From Falsibacillus albus (GTDB taxonomy: Bacteria > Bacillota > Bacilli > Bacillales > DSM-25281), in NCBI RefSeq assembly GCF_003668575.1, contig NZ_RCVZ01000006.1, positions 1-64,000 of the forward strand: DNA of 64,000 nucleotides, given 5' to 3'. The notes under the pieces are model-generated. The model ran no database searches. It saw only the letters and a list, made by a program, of their open reading frames with translations, and was not told the origin of the DNA. This document shows, piece after piece, positions 7,350-16,208 of the stretch; within the stretch, counting starts at the first letter, position 1; each line of letters begins with the position of its first letter. Position numbers and translations under genes: made by a program.

Positions 7350-8585
7350 TTAACGAACATGGAACTGTTGAATCGTCGTTTTATTTGCTGTTTTTGAAAG
7401 ATAGATATAGGGAGGCTGTTTCGCGAGAACCTTCCATTTACTTAATTGCTCCTTCCCTGATTTCGTCACATATACATCGAATAAGATTTTTCCTGTTTGA
7501 GGCTGAATGAACTTTGTATATTTCTTATCTTTTGATTGTTCGATTTTTATCTCCGGCCACTCATCAGGTAATCGAAAGTCATATAAAAAATCATTATTGA
7601 TGAACCATTTGCTTTTCGTCACTAAATTATTCGTTTCATCCAGCTGAACATATTCAGTTATATAAGGAAGTTCTGAAAGACTCTTGCTTGAATCAAGGAT
7701 AGGTTCCTTTAATAAGCCGATTTCAAGGATGCCATCCTTGTTTTTATCTTGGCTGTAAACAGAGAACGGTTTAAATGTTGGATTACTCGAAGTTGGAAAC
7801 ACATTGATCAGATGGTTTTTCTCCATGGCCACGACAAAAGTGACTGCTGAGTGAGCACCTATCGAAGCATCCAGCAAGATCCCTTTCCTATTGTCGGAAA
7901 TCCGCCCGGCAACTGCATTTTCGTACCCATTTATGAATGGATCCAACGAAAGCTCATCTATTTTGACAAGTTTTCCGTTCTTATTTTCATAGAGCTGAAC
8001 TTTATTCAATTCGTTCCGTCTCAGCTGGACAATCGCCAAATCCATCTGGCCATCTTCATTAAGGTCATTGACGACGAACTTATTATAGGCGCTTTCGAGC
8101 AGCTTGGCCGGTTTTGGTCCATTGAACAATTCATATACATTTAAACCGCGGTCATCGCTTTGTTCATTGTATCCGTAGCCTATAATAACTTCCTTTTTCC
8201 CGTCTCCGGTTAAATCGGCAAATTCGACTTTTCCAAGGGTAGAACCGCTGCCCACGATTTCTCCAATCTTGTTCCAGCCGTTCTGTTTTTTTAAAATCAC
8301 TCCGTGTACTGGAGAATAATTGTCAATCACTTTATAAAATATGACTGCTTCATTAGTCCCATCGTTATCCAGGTCGCTTAAGAAAATATTATTTGTTTTC
8401 TTGCTGTCCACCGGGGTCAGCTGAACGGCATCACTTGGAATGAATTTAGTCAGTGATTCCTTTAATTCAGCCTTTTGAACAGGGAGAGATGGGGGAGAAA
8501 GCAGTGCAGTATTGGTTTCAAATATGCTGCAGCCGCTCAATAGGAAAGCGGTGAGGGAAATGACCCCTGCAATTATGTATTTCAT
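7350..8585 (-). CDS. FG-GAP/VCBS-repeat lipoprotein, possible sensor partner
   Basis: A 411-residue secreted lipoprotein. The start MKYIIAG (8585, behind GAAGGGAG) gives a signal peptide ending in the lipobox LLSGC. An in-frame ATG 18 bases upstream is also possible. The mature part carries calcium-binding-type repeats of FG-GAP/VCBS beta-propellers: DLDNDGTNEAVIF, DLTGDGKKEVIIG, DLNEDGQMDLAIV and DKNKDGILEIGL. It heads an operon with a response regulator and kinase, so it may present a wall or surface signal to the kinase. That role is inference; I know no characterised member. Confidence 0.82.
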   Translation of the reverse strand: MKYIIAGVISLTAFLLSGCSIFETNTALLSPPSLPVQKAELKESLTKFIPSDAVQLTPVDSKKTNNIFLSDLDNDGTNEAVIFYKVIDNYSPVHGVILKKQNGWNKIGEIVGSGSTLGKVEFADLTGDGKKEVIIGYGYNEQSDDRGLNVYELFNGPKPAKLLESAYNKFVVNDLNEDGQMDLAIVQLRRNELNKVQLYENKNGKLVKIDELSLDPFINGYENAVAGRISDNRKGILLDASIGAHSAVTFVVAMEKNHLINVFPTSSNPTFKPFSVYSQDKNKDGILEIGLLKEPILDSSKSLSELPYITEYVQLDETNNLVTKSKWFINNDFLYDFRLPDEWPEIKIEQSKDKKYTKFIQPQTGKILFDVYVTKSGKEQLSKWKVLAKQPPYIYLSKTANKTTIQQFHVR

Positions 8586-8781
8586 CCGTAATACTCCCTT
8601 CATGAATAAACATCCTTCATTATACTACTTTTGGCCATTATGCAAGTAACAATCCGGTAACAAGAAGATTGTAACTTTCATGTAACCCTTTTCCACTCCC
8701 TTCACGATATCATTAATTTCGACAACAGAAAACGACAAAAACACATTGAGTTTACAAACGAGTTGAAAGGATTGAAAAAGG

Positions 8782-9930
8782 GTGAGTAAAAGAAGAAAAC
8801 AGAGAAAAATGAAGAGGTTTGAAAAATTTATGATCATGGTTCCTGCGGCGTTATTGACCATCACCTGCGGATATCAAATTTTACATACAAATGAAGGAAA
8901 AGCTGACGCCATGTCAGCAAGAAATTATTATTCTCCATTAATTTTGGAAGATTGGAAGTTTGATAAAACGATAGAAATGAAACTCCCTAGTTGGTCTTAC
9001 CAATATGATATTGTCCTCACCCCAGAGTTGAAAGAGTCGATGGAATTTAAAAAGAAAAAAAGTGAATCTAATAAAGGTGATAAACAGGAAACAACACAAA
9101 CCAATTCCTCAAACCATACCGAAAAGGATGAGACAAATACTAATCTTCCTGAAAGCAATCCTTCATCAAGTAAAAAACAACTCGAGTCATCAGACAAAAA
9201 AGATGATTCCAATGTGGTGAATAAGCCTGTCGGTGATAAAAAAGAAAAAGATCAATCAGAAAATACTGATCGTCAGGATAATGGATCGGGGAATAAGACT
9301 GAAAATCAGGACGATCAAAAAGCGAATCATGAAAAAGTCGTTTATTTAACCTTTGATGATGGTCCAAGTGCTGAATCTGAACAGTTTATTTCTTTATTGA
9401 ATAAATACCATGCAAAAGCAACATTTTTTATGCTTGAGCCAAATATGAAAAAGCATCCTGAAGCATTGCAGGATATGAAGAAGAATGGGGAAGGGATGGG
9501 GCTGCATGGTGTGACCCATCAAGCCAGTCTTATTTATCGATCACCCCAAACCGTCGTAGACGAGATGAAAGAAGATGAAAAAGCCTTGATCAACCTGACA
9601 GGCGTAGATACTCATCTTATTAGAACCCCTTATGGATCCGCGCCGTATATGAAGCCAAATTATATGAAGGCTGTAGATGAAGCCGGTTTTGTCCTCTGGG
9701 ATTGGAATATTGACAGTGAAGACTGGAAATATCCAAATGGGGAATTCGTCCAAAATACTATTCATCAAGTCGAAAACTTCCCATATCATCAGCCTAAAGT
9801 TGTTCTGATGCACGAAAAGTCAACGACACTTGCCCATTTGGAATCAATCTTGAAGTATTTCCAGAAAGAGGGCTATACAATGCTGCCCTTAAATGAAGAA
9901 ATTAAACCAGTACAATTTGAATCTTATTGA
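8782..9930 (+). CDS. Membrane-anchored polysaccharide deacetylase
   Basis: A 382-residue NodB-type deacetylase. One transmembrane segment (about 14-34) anchors it, followed by a hydrophilic Ser/Asn/Lys/Glu-rich linker (about 85-183) and the catalytic domain (about 185-370). Catalytic motifs are TFDDGPS (190-196), the metal-binding histidines of HGVTH (242-246), RTPYG (281-285), WDWNIDSEDW and VLMHEK. Such enzymes deacetylate peptidoglycan sugars or similar glycans. The GTG start at 8782 is preferred, with AAAGGA upstream. It is followed after 16 bases by an LCP gene and is divergent from the lipoprotein/two-component operon. Confidence 0.88.
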   Translation: MSKRRKQRKMKRFEKFMIMVPAALLTITCGYQILHTNEGKADAMSARNYYSPLILEDWKFDKTIEMKLPSWSYQYDIVLTPELKESMEFKKKKSESNKGDKQETTQTNSSNHTEKDETNTNLPESNPSSSKKQLESSDKKDDSNVVNKPVGDKKEKDQSENTDRQDNGSGNKTENQDDQKANHEKVVYLTFDDGPSAESEQFISLLNKYHAKATFFMLEPNMKKHPEALQDMKKNGEGMGLHGVTHQASLIYRSPQTVVDEMKEDEKALINLTGVDTHLIRTPYGSAPYMKPNYMKAVDEAGFVLWDWNIDSEDWKYPNGEFVQNTIHQVENFPYHQPKVVLMHEKSTTLAHLESILKYFQKEGYTMLPLNEEIKPVQFESY

Positions 9931-9946
9931 TGCAGGAGGTAAAAGA

Positions 9947-10849
9947 ATGAAGAAGGGATTAAAAATCGCCATTGCCATATTCACAGTTTTATCAGCAGCG
10001 GCCTGTGTGTTTTTCTATCAGGTAGTCCACCAAGTAGACGCATTCTTTGAAAACACATATAAACCATTGCCGACGGAAGTGAAGAGTGAAACTGAAGTGA
10101 AAAAGGAAATCGACCAGAATGAAAAACAACCCGGTGATCAAGAGCGGAAAATCTTGAATATCCTTTTGATGGGCGTGGATGAGCGGCCTGGTGACAAAGG
10201 AAGACCGGATGTCATGGTACTTGCCCAAATTGATCCAAAGGAGAAAAAGACCACGTTGATATCCATTCCAAGGGATACGAAAGTTCATATACCCGGCAGG
10301 GAGGGATTCACGAAATTGAATCATTCTTATACATATGGGGATGTCCCATTGACTGTTCAAACAATCCAAAATCTGTTTGGGATTACGATTGATTATTATG
10401 GGAAGGTAAATATGAACGGTTTTGAGCAAATCTTGAATGATATTGGAGAAATAGATGTGAAAAGCGATATCGATTTCACATTCAACGGCCATCATTTTGT
10501 TAAAGGGATGCAGACGTTGGAGCCAAATGAAGCGCTCGATTTTGTCAGGATGCGGAAACAAGATCCGAAAGGAGATGCAGGCAGGAATGAGCGACAAAGG
10601 GCGGTGATGGAAGGCATTGCCAAGAAAATGTTGAATCACCCGGATATAAGTACGTTGCTGCATACAGCCGGGAAGTTTTCCTCCTACCTTGAATGGAATT
10701 TGACGGAAGACGACTTGAAACGGATTTACCAAAACGATCTTGACGCTGTAAGAAATATTGAAGAAAAAGAAATCAAAGGCGAAAACAAGTACGAGGATGG
10801 GGCATGGTATTTCATCATCGATCAAATGCCATCCCTAAAAACTGAATGA
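9947..10849 (+). CDS. LytR-CpsA-Psr (LCP) family cell-wall glycopolymer transferase
   Basis: A 300-residue protein with one N-terminal transmembrane segment (about 5-27) and an extracellular LCP domain. The core shows LLMGVDERPGDKGRPDVMVL, the SIPRDTKV segment with the conserved arginine and aspartate, and LDFVRMRKQDP...GRNERQR. LCP enzymes move teichoic acid or other polymers from undecaprenyl carriers to peptidoglycan. The start at 9947 sits six bases after GGAGGT. An upstream in-frame ATG at 9893 would overlap the deacetylase gene. It is co-transcribed with the deacetylase. Confidence 0.92.
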   Translation: MKKGLKIAIAIFTVLSAAACVFFYQVVHQVDAFFENTYKPLPTEVKSETEVKKEIDQNEKQPGDQERKILNILLMGVDERPGDKGRPDVMVLAQIDPKEKKTTLISIPRDTKVHIPGREGFTKLNHSYTYGDVPLTVQTIQNLFGITIDYYGKVNMNGFEQILNDIGEIDVKSDIDFTFNGHHFVKGMQTLEPNEALDFVRMRKQDPKGDAGRNERQRAVMEGIAKKMLNHPDISTLLHTAGKFSSYLEWNLTEDDLKRIYQNDLDAVRNIEEKEIKGENKYEDGAWYFIIDQMPSLKTE

Positions 10850-10895
10850 TATCTGGATAGAAGCTGAGGCATCTCTGCCCAGAAATAATGAAAAC

Positions 10896-10937
10896 GGGTC
10901 CCGATCATCTTTTTTTTGATGGTTGGGACCCTTTTTT
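10896..10937 (+). terminator. Terminator after the LCP gene
   Basis: GGGTCCC and GGGACCC form a stem, extended inward by GATCATC/GATGGT pairing across a T-rich loop, and a run of six T follows. Confidence 0.85.
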
Positions 10938-11050
10938 AGGCTGTTTTCTCGAAGATTGTGTTTTTTAAAGTTATTTTGATGAAAATTCATCATATGAAGC
11001 TGATTGGATCGGATATCATCTTTATCATAAACGGGCTCCTAAATGATTTT

Positions 11051-11112
11051 TGATTGAAAATGAATGTAATTGATTGAATATGATTGAAAAATGGAAGCGA
11101 TTCCATTATAAT
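11051..11112 (+). promoter_or_regulatory. fruR promoter with TGATTGA repeats
   Basis: TTGAAA (11084-11089) and TATAAT (11107-11112) are 17 bases apart. Three direct copies of TGATTGA start at 11051, 11071 and 11081, spaced 20 and 10 bases, so they lie on the same face of the helix. The last overlaps the -35 box. These are candidate operators for the DeoR-type regulator encoded first in the operon. Confidence 0.65.
11092..11105 (+). promoter_or_regulatory. cre site (CcpA) in the fru promoter
   Basis: TGGAAGCGATTCCA is palindromic and fits the cre pattern TGNAANCGNWNNCA at every fixed position. It fills the spacer between -35 and -10, a position that gives direct repression by CcpA. Confidence 0.8.
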
Positions 11113-11138
11113 GTTCATAAAAGCGATAGGAGGAGCCC

Positions 11139-11888
11139 ATGCTTACCGAAGAGAGACAGACACTAATCCTTGATTTGCTGAAGCAAAAGGATGTCGTGAA
11201 AATACAGGAGATCATTGACTTGACTAACGCCTCAGAATCAACAATCCGGAGGGACTTGACACAGCTTGAGGAATTGAAATTTTTGAAAAGGGTACATGGT
11301 GGGGCATCAAGGCTGCAAGGTAAATTGAATGAATTAAGTGTTACGGAAAAAACCTTCAAAAACCATCATGAAAAACAGCTGATTGCGAAAAAAGCATGCA
11401 GTTTAATTGAAAAAGGTGATTGCATCTATTTGGATGCAGGAACCACTACATTACAAATGATCGATCATTTGCCTGATCTTGAAATCGTGGTTGTGACAAA
11501 TGGGCTGCAGCATGTGGGGCAGCTTGTAAAAAAAGGCTTTAAGACCTATTTGATCGGAGGTTACGTCAAGCCCAAGACAAATGCCATGATCGGTAAGGGC
11601 GCGGTAAATTCATTGAAGGAATATCGGTTTGATAAAGCCTTCATGGGGGCAAATGGCATTCATCCTGATTCGGGATATACGACCCCTGATCCTGAGGAAG
11701 CGTTTGTGAAAAACAGTGCAATGGAATTGGCAAGAGAAGCATTTGTGCTGGCCGATCATTCTAAATTAGGGGAAATATCATTCGCCAAGATAGCAGATTT
11801 AAATAAAGCATGCCTGGTTACAGATGAGCATGATGAAGATCTCCGGTCCTATCAAAGAAAAACTATGGTAAAGGTTGTGACATCATGA
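11139..11888 (+). CDS. fruR: DeoR-family transcriptional regulator of fructose use
   Basis: A 249-residue DeoR-type repressor. The N-terminal helix-turn-helix (about 1-57) shows ERQTLILDLLKQKDVV and the ASESTIRRDLTQLEE recognition helix. The sugar-phosphate sensing domain includes DAGTTT, TNG and GGYV segments. It is probably inactivated by fructose-1-phosphate, as expected of FruR-type regulators. Its stop overlaps the fruK start by four bases (ATGA). The TGATTGA repeats upstream suggest autoregulation. Confidence 0.92.
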   Translation: MLTEERQTLILDLLKQKDVVKIQEIIDLTNASESTIRRDLTQLEELKFLKRVHGGASRLQGKLNELSVTEKTFKNHHEKQLIAKKACSLIEKGDCIYLDAGTTTLQMIDHLPDLEIVVVTNGLQHVGQLVKKGFKTYLIGGYVKPKTNAMIGKGAVNSLKEYRFDKAFMGANGIHPDSGYTTPDPEEAFVKNSAMELAREAFVLADHSKLGEISFAKIADLNKACLVTDEHDEDLRSYQRKTMVKVVTS

Positions 11889-12799
11889 TTTATACAGTAA
11901 CGCTGAACCCCTCTTTGGATTATTTGATGGAGCTTGATGCGTTTAAAAGCGGGCAGCTGAACCGTTCTAACAACGAAAATATTTTTCCGGGGGGAAAAGG
12001 CATTAACGTATCGCGAATTCTAAGCCAATTGGATGTGGGGACTACATCGCTCGGCTTTGTAGGTGGATTCACCGGAAAATATATTTCTGATTTTCTTGAA
12101 AAGGAACAAATCATTACAAATTTTGTTGAGGTTGATGGTACAACGAGGATTAATGTCAAGATAAAAGCTGAGGATGAAACTGAGATAAATGCGAACGGCC
12201 CATGCATAACGGATCATGACTTGCAACTATTCCTGAAACGGCTCGATTCACTCAAAGCTGGCGATGCGCTGGTGCTTGCAGGAAGCATTCCGCGGTCTGT
12301 GAGTCCAGATTTTTATCAGTCGATTGCCAACCAAATAAAAGACAAGGATGTTCGACTCATCATAGATGCAGAAAAAAAACTGCTTGAACCTGTGTTGGAA
12401 AACCGGCCATTTTTAATTAAACCAAACCACCATGAACTTGGTGAATTCTTTGGAGTAAAGATTGATTCAACAGAATCAGCCATTTATTATGGTAAAAAAC
12501 TTTTGGAAAAAGGGGTTCAAAACCTTATCGTTTCAATGGCAGCCAAAGGAGCCATTTTATTTCATGAAAATCAAATCCTTCTAGCAGATGTCCCTGATGG
12601 GGAATTAATCAGCTCTGTTGGTGCAGGGGATTCCATGGTTGCCGGTTTTTTGGCGGGTATACAAAAAGGCATGCCAATCAAAGATGCTTTCAAACTTGCC
12701 GCTTCTGCTGGTTCAGCCACAGCTTTTTCTCTAGGGCTGGCAAATAAAGTGAAGATCATGGAATTATTCGAACAAGTACACATAAACGACATTGAATAG
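11885..12799 (+). CDS. fruK: 1-phosphofructokinase
   Basis: A 304-residue PfkB-family sugar kinase that converts fructose-1-phosphate, made by the PTS, to fructose-1,6-bisphosphate. It shows TLNPSLDY at the N terminus, the PGGKGINVSR substrate motif and the C-terminal SVGAGDSMVAGF signature with the catalytic aspartate. The order fruR-fruK-fruA with tight spacing identifies it as FruK rather than tagatose-6-phosphate kinase. Confidence 0.95.
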   Translation: MIYTVTLNPSLDYLMELDAFKSGQLNRSNNENIFPGGKGINVSRILSQLDVGTTSLGFVGGFTGKYISDFLEKEQIITNFVEVDGTTRINVKIKAEDETEINANGPCITDHDLQLFLKRLDSLKAGDALVLAGSIPRSVSPDFYQSIANQIKDKDVRLIIDAEKKLLEPVLENRPFLIKPNHHELGEFFGVKIDSTESAIYYGKKLLEKGVQNLIVSMAAKGAILFHENQILLADVPDGELISSVGAGDSMVAGFLAGIQKGMPIKDAFKLAASAGSATAFSLGLANKVKIMELFEQVHINDIE

Positions 12800-12811
12800 G
12801 GGGAGAGGAAC

Positions 12812-14686
12812 TTGAAAATTACAGAGCTATTGACAAAAAGTACGATGAAGCTTGATCTGCAATCGGATGATAAATCCACAGTCATTGAAGAGCTTGTCGA
12901 TGTATTGGATCATGCAGGAAAGCTATCTGATAAAGCTTCATTTAAAGAGGCAATCGTTAATCGAGAAAAGCAAAGTACAACGGGAATCGGAGAGGGAATC
13001 GCCATTCCTCATGCCAAAACAAGCGCTGTCAAATGGCCCGCCATAGCTTTTGGTAAATCCACAGCTGGTGTGGATTATGAATCGTTTGACGGCCAGCCTG
13101 CATATTTGTTTTTCATGATCGCCGCTACTGAAGGTGCAAACCAAACTCATTTGGAAGCGCTTAGCAGGTTATCGACCATCCTTATGAATGAGGAAGTTCG
13201 AAATGCATTGATGGCAGCCAAAACAAAGGAAGAAGTCATCCAAGTCATTGAAAGATATGATCAGGATGAAAAGGAAGTGGATCAAACTGAAGAAGAAGCC
13301 TCCTCCAACAGCAAGATTCTGGCAGTGACTGCATGCCCGACCGGGATTGCCCACACTTATATGGCTGCAGATGCCCTAAAGGCGAAAGCAAAAGAACTTG
13401 GGCTGGATCTTAAAGTGGAAACGAACGGATCAGGCGGCGCAAAGAACATTCTGACACAAGGTGAGATTGAACATGCTGCTGCCATCATTGTGGCTGCAGA
13501 TACGAAGGTGCAGATGGAACGCTTTAAAGGGAAGCATGTCATTGAAGTTCCTGTCGCTGATGGCATTCGCCGGCCCCAGGAATTATTGGAGAAAGCCGCA
13601 AAACAGGATGCACCTATCTATCAACGCGGCAGTGATCAGGGGGCAGAGGGAGCTAAGTCTCCAAATAAACAGTCAAGGACAGGGTTTTATAAGCACTTGA
13701 TGAACGGTGTATCCAACATGCTTCCGTTTGTTGTCGGAGGAGGGATCCTGATAGCGATTTCCTTCATGTTCGGCATCCATTCTGCTGATCCAAAAAGTGA
13801 CGAGTACAACCGCTTTGCCGAAATCTTGAATACGATCGGTGGAGCGAATGCCTTCTTCATGATCGTCCCTGTTTTGGCAGGATTCATCGCCATGAGCATT
13901 GCCGACAGGCCGGCATTTGCACCAGGTATGGTCGGCGGATTAATGGCTGCACATGGGAATGCAGGATTTTTAGGCGGCTTGATTGCAGGATTCCTGGCAG
14001 GCTACATTGTCATTGGAATTAAGTATGTCTTCCGCAACCTTCCACAAGTGCTTGAAGGTTTGAAGCCGGTATTGATTTTTCCTCTACTTGGCATTTTTAT
14101 GACTGGCTTGATCATGTTTTATCTTGTTTCACCGTTGAGCTCCATCAATACCGGCATCCAGGATTGGTTGGGCGGATTGGGAACAGGAAATTTAGTGATT
14201 CTCGGTTTGATTCTAGGCGGGATGATGGCTGTGGATATGGGAGGACCAATCAACAAAGCTGCCTTCACTTTCGGGTTGGCGATGATTTCTGCCGGTAACT
14301 ATGCACCCCACGCGGCTATCATGGCAGGAGGAATGGTTCCGCCCCTTGGTATGGCATTCGCGACAACATTCTTTAGGAAAAAGTTCAATGATTCAGAACG
14401 AAAAGCCGGATTCGCTTGTTACTTTATGGGAATATCCTTTATTACCGAAGGAGCGATCCCTTTTGCTGCAGCAGATCCAATCAGGGTCATTCCCGCGTCC
14501 ATTGTCGGTTCTTCGGTCGCCGGGGCATTGACTATGATCTTCAAAATCGGCTTGCCTGCGCCACATGGGGGAATCTTTGTATTCCCTGTCGTCCAAGGCA
14601 ACCCATTCCTTTATCTATTGGCCATCCTCATTGGCTCTTTCGTAACGGCACTAATGGTAGGATTCCTGAAAAAAACGGCAAAATAA
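12812..14686 (+). CDS. fruA: PTS fructose transporter EIIABC
   Basis: A 624-residue fusion that imports fructose and phosphorylates it at carbon 1. The EIIA domain (about 1-150) has the phospho-histidine at about H67 in IAIPHAKT. The EIIB domain (about 167-265) has the phospho-cysteine at about C175 in TACPTGIAHTYMAA. The EIIC membrane domain (about 290-620) starts near KHLMNGVSNMLPFVVGGG. The start is TTG (12812), ten bases after a GGGGGAGAGG ribosome binding site. Confidence 0.95.
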   Translation: MKITELLTKSTMKLDLQSDDKSTVIEELVDVLDHAGKLSDKASFKEAIVNREKQSTTGIGEGIAIPHAKTSAVKWPAIAFGKSTAGVDYESFDGQPAYLFFMIAATEGANQTHLEALSRLSTILMNEEVRNALMAAKTKEEVIQVIERYDQDEKEVDQTEEEASSNSKILAVTACPTGIAHTYMAADALKAKAKELGLDLKVETNGSGGAKNILTQGEIEHAAAIIVAADTKVQMERFKGKHVIEVPVADGIRRPQELLEKAAKQDAPIYQRGSDQGAEGAKSPNKQSRTGFYKHLMNGVSNMLPFVVGGGILIAISFMFGIHSADPKSDEYNRFAEILNTIGGANAFFMIVPVLAGFIAMSIADRPAFAPGMVGGLMAAHGNAGFLGGLIAGFLAGYIVIGIKYVFRNLPQVLEGLKPVLIFPLLGIFMTGLIMFYLVSPLSSINTGIQDWLGGLGTGNLVILGLILGGMMAVDMGGPINKAAFTFGLAMISAGNYAPHAAIMAGGMVPPLGMAFATTFFRKKFNDSERKAGFACYFMGISFITEGAIPFAAADPIRVIPASIVGSSVAGALTMIFKIGLPAPHGGIFVFPVVQGNPFLYLLAILIGSFVTALMVGFLKKTAK

Positions 14687-14692
14687 ACATTT

Positions 14693-14750
14693 AATCAAAC
14701 CACCCCACCCCTCAAGGTGCCTGGCACCAAAAGGGTGGGGTGGTTTGATT
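14693..14750 (+). terminator. Long perfect hairpin after fruA with an inner GGTGCCTGGCACC palindrome
   Basis: An 18-bp perfect inverted repeat (AATCAAACCACCCCACCC and its complement) encloses the palindrome GGTGCCTGGCACC (14716-14728). The T run is weak, so stem stability probably does the work. The inner palindrome recurs at 21579-21591 and 28344-28356. Confidence 0.75.
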
Positions 14751-14822
14751 TCCCTTGGTTGAATGGCAGTGGATTATCACAAAATAGAAAGGTAGCCATC
14801 TCAAATTATGGAGGGATATTTC

Positions 14823-14957
14823 ATGACAAAACGTAATCAGAAAGCTCCTAAAACTGGTATGCAAAAAACTAATGCAAAAAGGGATACTGAATTCTCACAA
14901 GAATTCTCCCAAGCAAAAACAAACAAAAAAGCTGAAAAAACAAACCAAAACAAATAA
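14823..14957 (+). CDS. Small gamma-type SASP-like protein, 44 aa
   Basis: A 44-residue, Lys/Asn/Gln/Thr-rich hydrophilic protein starting MTKRNQKAPKTGMQ. The TEFSQEFSQAKTN stretch recalls the EFA(S)ET-type repeats of gamma-type small acid-soluble spore proteins (SspE). GGAGGGA lies six bases before the ATG and an intrinsic terminator follows, so it is a real single-gene unit. The SASP assignment rests on composition and one short motif and is tentative. Forespore expression is expected if correct. Confidence 0.6.
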   Translation: MTKRNQKAPKTGMQKTNAKRDTEFSQEFSQAKTNKKAEKTNQNK

Positions 14958-14965
14958 TGATAAAC

Positions 14966-14992
14966 AAGGGGCGCAGATCAGCGCCCCTTTTT
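14966..14992 (+). terminator. Terminator after the SASP-like gene
   Basis: GGGGCGC-AGATCA-GCGCCCC followed by five T residues. Confidence 0.9.
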
Positions 14993-15005
14993 GAGGTGAA
15001 AGGAA

Positions 15006-15776
15006 ATGCATTATACAACCGTCAATGATAATAATATTGCCTATGAAGACATTGGCAAAGGAGAAACGGTCATATTTATCCATCCTCCCGGAATGGGACG
15101 TATGACTTTTGAGCTCCAGCGCTTATTAGCAAATGACCTTCGTCTGATTTTGCCGGATTTGAGCGGCCATGGAGATAGCAGGAAATCAACTCATGGTTAT
15201 ACAGGCATTTCTGATTATGCAGATGAAATTGAATCCATTAGGAAATCCATGGGGGTCGAGAAAGTATTTTTATTTGGTTATTCTGCTGGCGGAACCGTTG
15301 CACAAGAGTACGCTTTTAAGTATCTTGATCACGTCAAAGGCATCATGTTATCAGGCGCATATCCAAAAGTGGAAACAGAAATGTTCAAAGCTGAACATTA
15401 TATTGGTATCTTTCTTGCCGGCCATTTCCCGAAATTCCTCGCCAAAATGCTTGCTGGCAGCCATTTTCAATCGCATATTTTTCAGAAAAAGCTTTATCAA
15501 CATATCCTAAAGGCAGATAATCAAAATTGGGCTGATTTTTACAGAGCATCCTTGGCATTTTCATTCGAAGAGAAACTTTTGAAGTTGAACGTTCCAATGC
15601 TTCTTTTGTACGGCTGTAAATCAGACTACATCAACCACCATGTTAAATACTATAAGAAGTATATCGATACTGAGGTGCATATGATTCCAAAGGCAAGCCA
15701 CCAGCTTCCAACCAGGCATAGCGACTTGATAAATGCATATATTTTGGAATTTGTTAATAGACATGCGGACCAGTAA
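15006..15776 (+). CDS. Alpha/beta hydrolase
   Basis: A 256-residue cytosolic alpha/beta-hydrolase. It has the oxyanion-hole segment FIHPPGMG in place of the usual HG, the nucleophile elbow FGYSAGG (Ser about 97), a late acidic candidate in YGCKSDYI and a C-terminal histidine in KASHQLP. The ribosome binding site is GAGGTGAAAGGA. The substrate cannot be inferred. It lies directly after a terminator and so has its own promoter or is read at a low level from upstream. Confidence 0.82.
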   Translation: MHYTTVNDNNIAYEDIGKGETVIFIHPPGMGRMTFELQRLLANDLRLILPDLSGHGDSRKSTHGYTGISDYADEIESIRKSMGVEKVFLFGYSAGGTVAQEYAFKYLDHVKGIMLSGAYPKVETEMFKAEHYIGIFLAGHFPKFLAKMLAGSHFQSHIFQKKLYQHILKADNQNWADFYRASLAFSFEEKLLKLNVPMLLLYGCKSDYINHHVKYYKKYIDTEVHMIPKASHQLPTRHSDLINAYILEFVNRHADQ

Positions 15777-15926
15777 TATTTTCACAGTATTTCTTAATGA
15801 GCATGCAGTCTTTGACGAATTACACCAAACTTTACGAAAAGAGCTGTTGAATAAGAAAAAAATGTTGCATTAACGAAGTCCGTGTCGTACTGTTACTTGT
15901 GGTATACGGTTTTAGGAGGTATGAAT

Positions 15927-16208
15927 TTGAAAAATAAAAAGAAAAAAGATTGGCGGTTTCACATCGCTCATAAAGAAGCTATCATCGGGGTCATTCTTGT
16001 CATCATTAATTTTATTTGGTGGTATGGTTTTGCTTATGGATTAGGGAGCAAGGATGTATCGGAATATCATTACATATTTGGACTGCCGGCGTGGTTCTTT
16101 TACAGCTGTGTGGTTGGGTTCATTGTCATGGTCGTATTGGTTGTGTTTGCAGTGAAGGCATTTTTTAAAGATGTGCCATTTGACGATGAGGAAGAAGGAT
16201 CGATATGA
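15927..16208 (+). CDS. YhdT-family (DUF997) small membrane protein
   Basis: A protein of about 93 residues with two transmembrane helices (about 20-42 and 58-82) and an acidic tail, DVPFDDEEEGS. Members of this family are encoded next to PanF and are annotated as the small partner of the sodium/pantothenate symporter. The ATG at 15921 touches the AGGAGGT and cannot be used efficiently. The TTG at 15927, six bases after it, is therefore the better start. It overlaps panF by ATGA. Confidence 0.82.
   Translation: MKNKKKKDWRFHIAHKEAIIGVILVIINFIWWYGFAYGLGSKDVSEYHYIFGLPAWFFYSCVVGFIVMVVLVVFAVKAFFKDVPFDDEEEGSI

Noticed and set aside
9992-10825. A 277-codon minus-strand frame opposite the LCP gene
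   Set aside because: It is antisense to a clear LCP protein, has no ribosome binding site and no family-like motifs; it follows from codon bias on the other strand.
15860-15926. A longer start for the YhdT-like gene at an upstream ATG (15882)
   Set aside because: It would place AGGAGGT inside the coding region and add residues outside the family pattern.
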